Source of the DNA: Peptococcaceae bacterium BRH_c4b
GTDB taxonomy: Bacteria > Bacillota > Desulfotomaculia > Desulfotomaculales > Desulfocucumaceae
Length of the DNA stretch: 64,000 nt
Assembly (NCBI GenBank): GCA_000961595.1
Contig: LADO01000037.1
Location: forward strand, 26,661-90,660
Direction of reading: 5' to 3'
Shown here: positions 55,774 to 63,724 of the stretch, in pieces
Layout: each line of letters starts with the position of its first letter
Numbering within the stretch: the first letter of the stretch is position 1
Program-made: the position numbers and the translations under genes
The notes under the pieces: model-generated
What the model saw: the letters and a program-made list of their open reading frames with translations, nothing else
The model's database searches: none
Told to the model about the DNA's origin: nothing

Positions 55774-55804
55774 ATGAAGCAAGGGGACGGTTCTCGTGCT
55801 TCAT
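55774..55804. repeat. Hairpin with GGGGACGGTTCTC core (copy 1)
   Basis: ATGAAGCA and TGCTTCAT arms enclose AGGGGACGGTTCTCG. The core recurs at 61534-61567 with different arms. Confidence 0.75.
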
Positions 55805-55830
55805 TGCTATTAATAATATTTGGCCCTACA

Positions 55831-55971
55831 TTAATGGTGGGAGTGTCCCTGTTCTTCCATTTTGGTGGTAGCCAGTGTCATATCCTTGGCCGTGCCGCTA
55901 ATGGTCATTACCACGAATGCGGCTACGAAAGCAAATCCCAGGGAAAGCAGTATTCCAGTGCCCAGACTCAC
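55831..55971 (-). CDS. Small single-pass membrane protein with His-rich tail, 46 aa
   Basis: GTG start behind AGGGGGTG. One N-terminal membrane helix (GILLSLGFAFVAAFVVMTI), then a polar tail ending EEQGHSHH. It has the same build as the 50-aa protein at 10080-10232 (ending SHGHHH). Unknown function. Confidence 0.55.
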   Translation of the reverse strand: MSLGTGILLSLGFAFVAAFVVMTISGTAKDMTLATTKMEEQGHSHH

Positions 55972-56087
55972 AACTTACACCCCCTTTACCCTTATATTAA
56001 TTATTGTTGTTTTTAAGCAAGGAAAAAAATATTCCCTCTTATATTATAGATATTTTACATAAAATCGAATAATCCTTCATTAAATTA

Positions 56088-56152
56088 GGGGACATTCCTT
56101 CGTGATCCTGTTAAAACGTAAGGATTTTAGACAAACAAGAAGGTGTGTCCCC
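56088..56152. repeat. GGGGACATTCC / GGTGTGTCCCC repeat
   Basis: Single long unit: GGGGACATTCCTTC and GAAGGTGTGTCCCC around about 37 bp. Confidence 0.75.
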
Positions 56153-56182
56153 CTTTCCTTTAAACCGGAGCGACAGTATTTT

Positions 56183-56593
56183 TCACAGTCTGGCGGTTAT
56201 TTTTTTGATAAAATCATGCGTCTTTTCAAACAACAGCCCTGCCGCAAACCAGAGGGGGGCCATGTCCAGCCTGATTAGGCCGTTTATTTCCCACCGTCCC
56301 ACGCCGGTGTAGTCCCAGGGGCTATACCCGGTAAACATACGTAGCAGGCCACCGGTGACGTATTCAATGGCCCATATTATAACCAGCCATATTATCCCTC
56401 TCAGCAGCCACGGCCAGTGCCTGATGTGCTGGTGTACGGGCTCCAGGAATACCGCCAGCCCGTAAATGGGAAACATCCAGAGATAGGTTGTGGAGCGCAG
56501 CCGGGGATCTCCCCCCAGGCCTGATTCCAGGCCCGTCCAGAACACCTCCAGAACCCAGCCCAGAAGTCCGTAGAATACAAATCTGAAGAACAT
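56183..56593 (-). CDS. ABC_trans_CmpB (DUF1113)-like membrane protein
   Basis: 136 residues from ATG 56593, with four membrane helices. FFRFVFYGLLGWVLEVFWTGL and RSTTYLWMFPIYGLAVFLEP, then AIEYVTGGLLRMFTGYSPWDY, match the family sometimes called putative ABC transporter type IV (CmpB/DUF1113). Function is not established. The frame is open to 56728; I chose the inner ATG because the family starts there, but the ribosome site is weak. Confidence 0.65.
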   Translation of the reverse strand: MFFRFVFYGLLGWVLEVFWTGLESGLGGDPRLRSTTYLWMFPIYGLAVFLEPVHQHIRHWPWLLRGIIWLVIIWAIEYVTGGLLRMFTGYSPWDYTGVGRWEINGLIRLDMAPLWFAAGLLFEKTHDFIKKITARL

Positions 56594-56721
56594 GTAACTA
56601 TTTTGCTTACCGGGGGGTAAATAATACGTTGTAGTATGAAATAATTTTTCATCAAATGACGGAAAGCCTGTATTTAGAGGAAGATAACTGCCGGGCGTTA
56701 GAATCAAAGGCCAGTATGTTA

Positions 56722-56750
56722 TTGACAAATAATTAACATGCGAATATATT
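56722..56750 (+). promoter_or_regulatory. Promoter of the marR-like gene
   Basis: TTGACA, 17 bp, TATATT. AT-rich inverted sequence between here and the start may hold an autoregulatory operator. Confidence 0.7.
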
Positions 56751-56782
56751 ATCTATAATTGCAATTGGTAAGGAGTAATGAC

Positions 56783-57202
56783 ATGGAGGATTTTACCACT
56801 TTCCTGTGTTTCGAGGTCGGGGTGGCCGCCCGGAAGCTTCATAAATACTATAATAACCGCTTTAGCCAATACGGTATTACCGTTACCCAGTCTTTCATTC
56901 TTTTTGCTTTAATAATGCAAGACGGTCAGAATGTCAAAAACCTGGCCGAACGGCTTTCCCTGGAAAGTCCTGCCGTTACAGGACTGGTGGATCGTCTGGA
57001 AAAGGAAAAGATGGTGGAGAGGCGGAGCGATCCCGAAGACAGGCGGGCGTTGCGGGTTTTCCTAACGGAAAAGGGCAGGGGCCTGGCGGAAAAACTTATC
57101 ACCGTGGCCGTGGAGTTTAACGACGTATTAAAGTCCAGGTTAAATATGCAGCAGGTCAAGGCTTTAAAGGATTTGCTGGCCAGCATTGATGGTACAGTAT
57201 AA
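56783..57202 (+). CDS. MarR-family transcriptional regulator
   Basis: A 139-residue winged-helix protein: QNVKNLAERLSLESPAVTGL is the recognition region, and VERRSDPEDRRALRVFLTEKG the wing (DxRxx motif). It probably represses its own or a neighbouring gene in response to a small ligand. AAGGAG precedes ATG 56783. Neighbouring membrane genes (CmpB-like, YkvI-like) point away or converge; the target is unknown. Confidence 0.88.
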   Translation: MEDFTTFLCFEVGVAARKLHKYYNNRFSQYGITVTQSFILFALIMQDGQNVKNLAERLSLESPAVTGLVDRLEKEKMVERRSDPEDRRALRVFLTEKGRGLAEKLITVAVEFNDVLKSRLNMQQVKALKDLLASIDGTV

Positions 57203-57348
57203 TTTGCCCTAAAAGTTCCTGGTTTCAGTAAAAAGGAGCAGATGATTGCCATAGCCGTGCAGAAGGGCAAAGGATTATTATAATTAAACTAATTAACCTG
57301 AGAGGGCTGGCTCAATGAGTCGGTCTTTTTTTCTATAGGTTTTGCCGA

Positions 57349-58431
57349 TTATACCGCCGGGTTTGGTTTTGGCCTGCTTTTTGTTTTAATAAAGCTATAA
57401 GCCAGCCCTCCCAGCAGGAGGAAGCCGGCGATGCCCACACCAGCGTAAAGGAAACGTACCAGGGTGGTGAATCCCAGCTGGCTGGCTGCTATTGCCGCTG
57501 CGGTTATGACCAGTACCAGCAGTTTGAAACGCCTGGTTCCCGGTCTGGTCAGCCTGGCCGCGAAGCCGTAAAGACCGCCCACGGCGGTGGTGTAAATGGC
57601 AGCCAGCAGCACTGCGGTATAGCCCAGGGACACGGCCGGGGAAAAGCCCGCGGCTATAAAACTCATGGGAATGGGGTAACTGAAGGAATCTGGAATTATA
57701 AGCAGCGCAAGGTTAATGGCCAGTATGCCTGCCCCCAGGCCCAGCCCTCCTAGAAGGGCGCCCTCCCAGCGCTGTTTCCGGTTTTCTGACATGCTGCCCA
57801 TGGGTGCAAGTATAGCCACTGCCATTACCAGATTATAGGATACATAAATCAGTGCCGATAGGGGCCAGTATGGAATTACCGCCGCCCAGGGTTGCGTATA
57901 AATATTGATATGATTAAGGCCGGTCGGTGAGGAAAGTAGCACGGATAGGGAAACCCCAAAAATTCCCGCCATCATCACCGGCACCAGAAAGCTCAGGGCA
58001 GAAACTATTCCCGCCAGCCCAAAAAACACCGTGGCCAGCGATGACGCGGACATAATTAGCGCTCCCACCAGAGGTGGGAAGGCAAACTGTTGCTGCAGGC
58101 TTGCCCCGGCTCCCGCCAGCATGGCCACAAAAGCGCCGAAAAGGAAAAAGGTTATCACCAAGTCCACGGCCAGGCCGAGGTATTTACCGTTGGTGTAGTC
58201 CAGAATCTCCCGGTGCGACCGGGCTTGCAGCCTTGCCCCCAGATTTAGAATCATCCACCCGAAGACAATAAATAGCATGGCTGCCAGGGTGAGGGCTGGA
58301 AAGCTGTCCAGGCCGAAAAAGGAAAAATACTGAAGCACTTCCTGGCCGGAGGCGAATCCAGCCCCGATGGTTATACCGATATATGTGGCTGCAATTTGGA
58401 AACCATTGATTTTTTTGGTATTATCGCTCAT
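57349..58431 (-). CDS. YkvI-like membrane protein (APC-type transporter fold)
   Basis: 360 residues with ten hydrophobic helices. The opening QIAATYIGITIGAGFASGQEVLQYF is the unwound-helix 1 of the LeuT/APC fold, typical of YkvI. No substrate is known. The ribosome site is weak. A T-rich hairpin at about 57300-57335 separates it from marR and may serve both. Confidence 0.75.
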   Translation of the reverse strand: MSDNTKKINGFQIAATYIGITIGAGFASGQEVLQYFSFFGLDSFPALTLAAMLFIVFGWMILNLGARLQARSHREILDYTNGKYLGLAVDLVITFFLFGAFVAMLAGAGASLQQQFAFPPLVGALIMSASSLATVFFGLAGIVSALSFLVPVMMAGIFGVSLSVLLSSPTGLNHINIYTQPWAAVIPYWPLSALIYVSYNLVMAVAILAPMGSMSENRKQRWEGALLGGLGLGAGILAINLALLIIPDSFSYPIPMSFIAAGFSPAVSLGYTAVLLAAIYTTAVGGLYGFAARLTRPGTRRFKLLVLVITAAAIAASQLGFTTLVRFLYAGVGIAGFLLLGGLAYSFIKTKSRPKPNPAV

Positions 58432-58580
58432 ATTATCATTATTTGGTGGTTCGGGGTTAAATATGTATAGCAGGGGGTTGACATACCGGTATATTGTATT
58501 TTTTTAATGAAGTAATAGCACTGGCAGGATTAAAGCCTGATGGCAGGGAATATATGGGGGGTAGAAAGGGGTGTCGAAAA

Positions 58581-59306
58581 ATGACGGAAGAAAGAATAGA
58601 GTATCTCACACCGGTTTTTGTGGATGCGCACAACCTTCCCGATGCGTGGTATCAGTTGCAGAAAAAATTATGGGAAATTGACGCCTACGAGTATCCCGTG
58701 GAATGGGGAAGTTATCCGGGACAGTTAAGGCGGGAATTTGATTTTGTCTGCTGCAGGATAAAACATCCCGGGTTGAGGCCTCTTTGCGACGACATGCCCC
58801 CGGGTATGAGTATGCCGCCGCCGACTACCATGGACAGAATCGAGGAATATTTCAGTACCTATATTTTAAATCCCCATGTGGGCGAAAACGAGAAATATAC
58901 CTATGGGAGCAGGATTTGTATCCAGGTGGACAGCCTCATTAACAGCTTTAAAGACCAGGGGTTCGGCCACGTCAAGTCCTGTATAGAAATAGCCAGGCCT
59001 GAAGATCTGGTGGATGGAAAATCTCAGCCTTGCCTTCGGCTAATTGATATAAAAGTAAAGAAAGACCGCATAGCCAATGTATACCGGCTGCATTTTATAG
59101 TATATTTCAGGGTATGGGATTTGTGGGGAGGCTTTCCCCAGAACCTGGGCGGTCTGCAGTTGTTTAAAGAGTGGCTGGTGGAGCAGATAGGCAATAACCC
59201 TAAAGACGGTTTACCCCTGGAGGACGGAGAGATGATCGTCATGTCCAAGAGTTTGAATGTTAGAGAGCACATGTTTGAATACTCCAAGGCCAGGGTATAC
59301 CGATAG
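58581..59306 (+). CDS. Thymidylate synthase-like protein (archaeal-type)
   Basis: 241 residues. The C-terminal half aligns by eye with thymidylate synthase: IEIARPEDLVDGKSQPCLRL holds the nucleophile C151, followed by LHFIVYFRVWDLWGGFPQNLGG, the YFRSxDLxxAxPxN-type dUMP site. The sequence is far from bacterial ThyA and closer in feel to the short methanogen enzymes. Whether it makes dTMP or acts on another nucleotide is open. AAAGGGGTG precedes ATG 58581. Confidence 0.6.
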   Translation: MTEERIEYLTPVFVDAHNLPDAWYQLQKKLWEIDAYEYPVEWGSYPGQLRREFDFVCCRIKHPGLRPLCDDMPPGMSMPPPTTMDRIEEYFSTYILNPHVGENEKYTYGSRICIQVDSLINSFKDQGFGHVKSCIEIARPEDLVDGKSQPCLRLIDIKVKKDRIANVYRLHFIVYFRVWDLWGGFPQNLGGLQLFKEWLVEQIGNNPKDGLPLEDGEMIVMSKSLNVREHMFEYSKARVYR

Positions 59307-59406
59307 AATATTTTATCACACCTATTTTAACCATGGTTAACGCTGTGGCATCATTTTCAGGTGACCGGCTGGTGGCAGTTCGCATCAAGACCGGAAAGGT
59401 AAAGTA

Positions 59407-61500
59407 ATGGTGGGAAAAACTATGCTCAATGAAAAAAAACCGGTTATCCTGATAGCCGGCGACGACAGGGCCGGTAGACTGTTGCTGAGGGAAGCCCTGG
59501 AGCGGGACGGGTATGAAGTCGTGGAAGCCGGGGACGGCGTTCATGCTGTGGAAATGTTCAAGGACTACGGGCCGCAAATTGTAGTGCTGGATATTGTTAT
59601 GCCCCGGATGGACGGCATCGGTGCCTGCGCCAGGATACGGGAACTGCCTGGCGGCGAATGCGTGCCGGTTTTGATGATATTCGTCCCCGAAGACGATGAG
59701 TCGGTGCAGAGGGCTTATGAGACAGGTGCAGACGAGTTTATCACCAAGCCCGTTAATACGGCTTTGCTGCGGCACCGGGTGCGCCTGCTGCTGAAGGCTA
59801 AGCTAACAGAAGAAGCCCTTGCCCTGCAGGAAAAAAAATTGCGCAGTATTACTACTTCCTTGGGCGAGGGGGTATATGTTTTGGATCCGAACGGTAGGCT
59901 TACCTTTATGAACCCTGAGGCGGAACGCCTGCTGGGTGTCTGTGGGGAGGAACTGAAGGGCCGGGCTATTCATCAGCTTATCCATGGTTCCAGGCATGAC
60001 GGGACGATGCTTCCGGCGGGAGACTGTCTTATGTTGCAGACTTTATCCACCGGCAAGGTCTACCATTCGGAAAACGAAGCTTTTACCTGCCAGGACGGCA
60101 CAATATTTCCCGTGGCCGTTGTCTCCGCGCCCATTATTGAAAACGGTGAGATTACCGGCTGTGTCGTAACTTTCAGGGATATCACCAGGCGCAGGATGAT
60201 GGAGCAGGAACTGTTGAGGGCCAAGGCCGAAGCCGAAATAGGCCTGACCAGACTGCGGGAGGTTCTATCCAGTATGCAGCAGGGAGTTATTTTTGTCGAT
60301 ACGCAGGACAATATTATCGAAATCAACCAGTTTGCCTCCCAGTTGGCGGGTAGAAGCCGCGAAGAAATGCTGAATCGCTCCCTGTGGGATTTTTATAACG
60401 GAGACCAGGGTGAGCGGCTGAGAATGGTGCTTGATGAATATAAAACAGGTCCAAATCGCGCCCCGGCGACGCTTTATAACTGGACTGGACGGGGAGAGAT
60501 TACCGTTACGGTACAGCCTGTAATGAAAGAGGAGCACTACCTCGGGGCCTTGCTCTGTGCCATAGACCTAAGCCCCCTGATGGAAGCCCGCAGGGCACTG
60601 GAAATAGGGGAATGCCTGCAGGACAAAATACTGCAGACCGCAGCCACGGCTATATACATAGTCAATAGTTATGGTGAAATAGTCAATGTCAACGACGAAT
60701 TCTACTCCATAACCGGTTTTCAGAAGGAAGAAATACTGGGGCGACACATCCTCATGCTCAAATCCAAATGCATGGAAAGATGCGCCATGTACGATGACTC
60801 CCGGACAGAGCCAATTTTAAAGCACCAGTGCACAATCACCAACAAAGACGGCAACCTGCTGTCTATTCTAAAAAATATTAATATATTGCGTGATGATGCA
60901 GGCCGGTTTACAGGCGCCATAATTTCATTTATTGATATATCAAAAATTGTTGAAGCCAAGGAGGAGGCTGAAAAGGCCCGGGAAAGGGCCGAGTACCTTG
61001 CCTCGGTGGACTACCTGACGGGCTTGCTGAACAGGCGGGTTTTCATGGAGAGGCTGGACCAGGAAATGGAGAGATGCAAAAGGGAAGGGACTTCTCTGAG
61101 TATTATCCTGGCGGATATCGACCACTTTAAAAAGGTTAACGATACATACGGTCACCAGGCCGGGGACGTGGTACTGCAGGTTTTTGCCTCCCGCCTGTCA
61201 GGTTTCAGTCGCACTTATGATTTTGTCGGACGTTACGGCGGGGAGGAATTCATAACCTGCCTTGTCGGCGCCAAATGTGAGCAGGCGGAAAGGATAGCGG
61301 AACGCATGCGTGTAGCGGTGGAGGAACAGTGCATACCCCTGCCGGGTGTTCCGGTATGCGTAAATATTACCTCTAGTTTCGGTGTGGCCTGTACGGAGCC
61401 AGGTATTGAGACAAATGTGGATGCCCTGATCGCCAGGGCAGACGAGGCCCTTTACCGGGCCAAGGCAGAGGGTAGGAACCGGGTCTGCCTGGCCGTGTAG
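59407..61500 (+). CDS. Response regulator with PAS domains and GGDEF output
   Basis: 697 residues. REC domain (1-125) with DD in IAGDDRAGR, phospho-Asp in VVLDIVMPRMDG and Lys in FITKPVN. Then about three PAS domains (EGVYVLDPNGRLTFMNPEAE; GVIFVDTQDNIIEINQFAS; AIYIVNSYGEIVNVNDEFYS). Then GGDEF with LADIDHFKKVNDTYGHQAGD and active site YGGEEFI. It should make cyclic di-GMP under control of a histidine kinase not present here. Second such cyclase in the window. Confidence 0.92.
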   Translation: MVGKTMLNEKKPVILIAGDDRAGRLLLREALERDGYEVVEAGDGVHAVEMFKDYGPQIVVLDIVMPRMDGIGACARIRELPGGECVPVLMIFVPEDDESVQRAYETGADEFITKPVNTALLRHRVRLLLKAKLTEEALALQEKKLRSITTSLGEGVYVLDPNGRLTFMNPEAERLLGVCGEELKGRAIHQLIHGSRHDGTMLPAGDCLMLQTLSTGKVYHSENEAFTCQDGTIFPVAVVSAPIIENGEITGCVVTFRDITRRRMMEQELLRAKAEAEIGLTRLREVLSSMQQGVIFVDTQDNIIEINQFASQLAGRSREEMLNRSLWDFYNGDQGERLRMVLDEYKTGPNRAPATLYNWTGRGEITVTVQPVMKEEHYLGALLCAIDLSPLMEARRALEIGECLQDKILQTAATAIYIVNSYGEIVNVNDEFYSITGFQKEEILGRHILMLKSKCMERCAMYDDSRTEPILKHQCTITNKDGNLLSILKNINILRDDAGRFTGAIISFIDISKIVEAKEEAEKARERAEYLASVDYLTGLLNRRVFMERLDQEMERCKREGTSLSIILADIDHFKKVNDTYGHQAGDVVLQVFASRLSGFSRTYDFVGRYGGEEFITCLVGAKCEQAERIAERMRVAVEEQCIPLPGVPVCVNITSSFGVACTEPGIETNVDALIARADEALYRAKAEGRNRVCLAV

Positions 61501-61533
61501 TAGCAGCAGGGTCACTGCGGCTGAAATTGCCAG

Positions 61534-61567
61534 ATGCGACAGCGGGGACGGTTCTCCGCTGTCGCAT
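61534..61567. repeat. Hairpin with GGGGACGGTTCTC core (copy 2)
   Basis: ATGCGACAGCG and CGCTGTCGCAT arms around GGGACGGTTCTC. The arms differ from copy 1 at 55774, the core does not. Confidence 0.75.
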
Positions 61568-61715
61568 ATAATCAGATTTATTAAGGATAATTAGGGACAT
61601 TGTTGATATATTGTCTTTGTTTACCAAAAATTGTTTCCGGTGTCGGTAACTGAAAATAACTTCCAGCCAGCCAACTTGTTTCCCATGCCAATGATAGGTG
61701 AAGGAAAGAGTAAAA

Positions 61716-61910
61716 TTAATGAGCCACGCTGCTTTCCTTTACTTTTTCTTCTTTCTGCATTGTCTTTCTATACGAGCAAAGTTCTTCCCTTTTCTTTTCT
61801 GCCAGGCCGCACCCCCAGTAGGTATTACCTGCGACAAAGCGGCGGTAATCACACCAAGTGCAGAAGGTATGGGCAATCTGCTCCTGTGTCATATCCTTTG
61901 CTTTTGTCAT
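61716..61910 (-). CDS. Small Cys-rich protein, 64 aa
   Basis: GGAGGAGAGGAAA precedes the ATG. The 64-residue product has CTWC, a later CGL and CSY, spaced as a possible four-Cys zinc site, in an otherwise charged sequence (MTQEQIAHTFCTWCDYRRF). No family recognised. It lies at the edge of the decayed mobile region. Confidence 0.55.
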   Translation of the reverse strand: MTKAKDMTQEQIAHTFCTWCDYRRFVAGNTYWGCGLAEKKREELCSYRKTMQKEEKVKESSVAH

Positions 61911-62190
61911 TTTCCTCTCCTCCTTTACTAGATACCTAGATTCTATTCTAAAAACGGTACAAACTATCTAATATTTTCTACTTCCCGGTGTGGATTCCTG
62001 CTCTAGTAGAATGGAAAAATTATCTCTTCTGCTGCCGATCTCATCGTCGTAAGGTCGTGCTTCGCCAGGTAGTACATCCTCAATAGTCCTATATGGAACT
62101 CCGAATCTGAAGATGGTCACACGGTACACCCTGCCGAACGAGGATGACCTCACCAGGGCTGTTGAGGAATTGTCCTGGCGATAAAAACGA

Positions 62191-62218
62191 AAGGCCGAGT
62201 TTAACGCTCGGCCTTTTT
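62191..62218. terminator. Terminator overlapping the hicB stop codon
   Basis: AAGGCCGAG / CTCGGCCTT with TTTTTAT on the plus strand; A-rich on the other side, so it may work both ways. Confidence 0.7.
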
Positions 62219-62575
62219 ATACCCGACTCCACGAGATAGCTGGTAATTAACGTATTGGTTGAGGCTTACATTTTCTTCCTTTGCTTTCTCGGCAAGGATT
62301 CGGTGAAGGGATTTCGGTACTCTTATATTAAATTTACCTGAGTATTCTTCATCGGTTCTAGTAGGTCTAGGGATTGCAATGCCTTCTTCCATGGCAACTT
62401 CGAGCCAGCATATTTTAGCGTCCTCAATCATTTTAATAGCTTCCTCCAAGGTCTCACCCTGACTAATGCAACCAGGAAGGTCTGGAACTGAGACCACATA
62501 CCCGCCTTCCTCTGCGGGGGTAAGGGTTACTTTATAAGGTAACGCGAGGTAATACTGAAGGTCTTTTTTATTCAT
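62201..62575 (-). CDS. hicB: HicB-family antitoxin
   Basis: 124 residues. Partly degraded RNase-H-like fold (YKVTLTPAEEGGYVVSVPDL, PGCISQGETLEEAIKMI) and a C-terminal ribbon-helix-helix (FNIRVPKSLHRILAEKAKEE) for operator binding. It neutralises HicA and represses the operon. ATG 62575 lies behind AAGGAG and overlaps the hicA end by 8 bases. Intact, unlike hicA. Confidence 0.88.
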   Translation of the reverse strand: MNKKDLQYYLALPYKVTLTPAEEGGYVVSVPDLPGCISQGETLEEAIKMIEDAKICWLEVAMEEGIAIPRPTRTDEEYSGKFNIRVPKSLHRILAEKAKEENVSLNQYVNYQLSRGVGYKKAER

Positions 62576-62812
62576 TTTCCATCGCTCCTTCAAGGGCTAT
62601 TATAACTTCTTTAACATAATGGGCTTTAATGTGAGGCTCATGGTAAGGAACACTTATAATCTTGTCTCCTTTTTTATAAACATAATGGCTTGAACCTTTA
62701 TGTGATTGCCTTCTTTTAAAGCCTGCTTGACTTAATATTTTATCCAGTTCCTCAAATCTAACGTGTTTGGGTTGTTTTTAATTTTTTGAAATAGTTTTTC
62801 AAGTTTACCCAC
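62568..62812 (-). pseudogene. hicA: hicA toxin gene with a frameshift
   Basis: GTG 62812 behind GAGGTGA starts VGKLEKLFQKIKNNP. The frame then breaks near 62766-62775. The next frame carries VRFEELDKILSQAGFKRRQS, SHKGSSHYVYKKGDKI (catalytic His region) and IKAHYVKEVIIALEGA, and ends by overlapping hicB. One missing base restores a full HicA of about 80 residues. The toxin is therefore probably inactive, unless the lesion is a sequencing error or frameshifting occurs. Confidence 0.75.
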
Positions 62813-62971
62813 GGGTCTCACCTCATAAATATAGTACCATATTTAGTGGCAATTATCAAGACCGTTGTCTATCCCGGTGCTACGATAACCCGGACGAGGC
62901 TGGTCGGGTGGCAGCGGAGGCTAGGGCTAAAATGATGCCATATTTCACAGGAGGCCATAGAGGAGCAAGTT

Positions 62972-62998
62972 AAGACGCCGATGGGCGGTTTTTTATTT
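62972..62998 (+). terminator. Terminator
   Basis: CGCC-GATG-GGCG stem then TTTTTTATTT. It follows a short frame (AKMMPYFTGGHRGAS then stop at about 62970) that looks like the tail of a lost phage-type gene. Confidence 0.6.
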
Positions 62999-63045
62999 CC
63001 AGGGGTGATGTCTATTATCGTTTATCCATTTGTTCCTCGACTCCG

Positions 63046-63366
63046 GTGCATTTTCTGCCTGGAGGAAAAATATCGAGATTGACCTCGCCAAATATCCGGG
63101 CCAACCGTATCGGGAAATATGTCGTCCTGGACGTTATCGGGGACCCAGAAGCGACCGGATGGAATCTCCGCGGTGGCTATTTTGCCTATAATTCACCTTC
63201 CGGGGTTACTCCGAAGGCTCAAGGCGTGTCCTATCGATATGCCGGGGAAAACCTCACCGTGAACCAAACTGTAATTTTTATTTCCGAAATACAAACAAAG
63301 AAGGAGTACATTGTTCCCTGTGGAAATAATTACAATATTAAACTCACATATCGTGTTGCTGGATGA
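63046..63366 (+). CDS. Hypothetical protein, possible phage remnant
   Basis: 106 residues from GTG 63046. Beta-rich sequence (IGKYVVLDVIGDPEATGW, YNSPSGVTPKAQGVSYRY, ENLTVNQTVIFISEI). No family recognised. A better ribosome site and ATG (about 63008, reading MSIIVYPFVP) are in another frame, so the gene may be frameshifted near 63045. Neighbours suggest decayed prophage DNA. Confidence 0.4.
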   Translation: MHFLPGGKISRLTSPNIRANRIGKYVVLDVIGDPEATGWNLRGGYFAYNSPSGVTPKAQGVSYRYAGENLTVNQTVIFISEIQTKKEYIVPCGNNYNIKLTYRVAG

Positions 63367-63426
63367 TTTGCTAGGGTAAGGCTATGAGGGACCCTATGTT
63401 AGCAATCATACTAATAATGTTTAGCA

Positions 63427-63533
63427 AATTATCCGAAGTTAGGACGTAAAAAGGCTCAAGCCCGAATTCAGAGCTTGAGTAAATTAGCGGCAGTTTATGG
63501 GTGGAGAAGTTGCTTACCTAACTTTGGATAATT
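63427..63533. repeat. Nested inverted repeat, about 107 bp
   Basis: Outer arms AATTATCCGAAGTTAGG (63427-63443) and CCTAACTTTGGATAATT (63517-63533), one G-T pair; inner arms CTCAAGC and GCTTGAG. It could be a miniature element end or a structured RNA. Confidence 0.5.
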
Positions 63534-63640
63534 ACATAGCACGAAACCGCTGGGAAGAAAATGCTATGGGGATTGAATATTTTCTTGAATGGATAAAATT
63601 AAATTTTAATAGAGAGCCAAGCTCAATAACCGGTGACTAA
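63497..63640 (+). CDS. Short ORF, 47 aa, doubtful
   Basis: Reads GGEVAYLTLDNYIARNRWEE and FLEWIKLNFNREPSS. The composition looks protein-like, but there is no ribosome site and the start overlaps the inverted repeat, so it may be a fragment of a lost gene. The rest of 63367-63724 holds nothing recognisable. Confidence 0.3.
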   Translation: MGGEVAYLTLDNYIARNRWEENAMGIEYFLEWIKLNFNREPSSITGD

Positions 63641-63724
63641 TATTAATAGTAAGCAGCCGATAAGATAAAATGGACATAATTACCCCCTCCCCATAACAGG
63701 GCATTTTTTGAAGAATTTCTCACG

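Noticed and set aside
57241..57285. A 13-codon ORF after marR
   Set aside because: It has a plausible ribosome site but no conservation evidence and no clear leader function.
62100..62184. Tail of an aminotransferase-like protein (RYTLPNEDDLTRAVEELSWR)
   Set aside because: Only about 25 residues, no upstream frame; could be chance or a tiny relic, so not listed as a gene.
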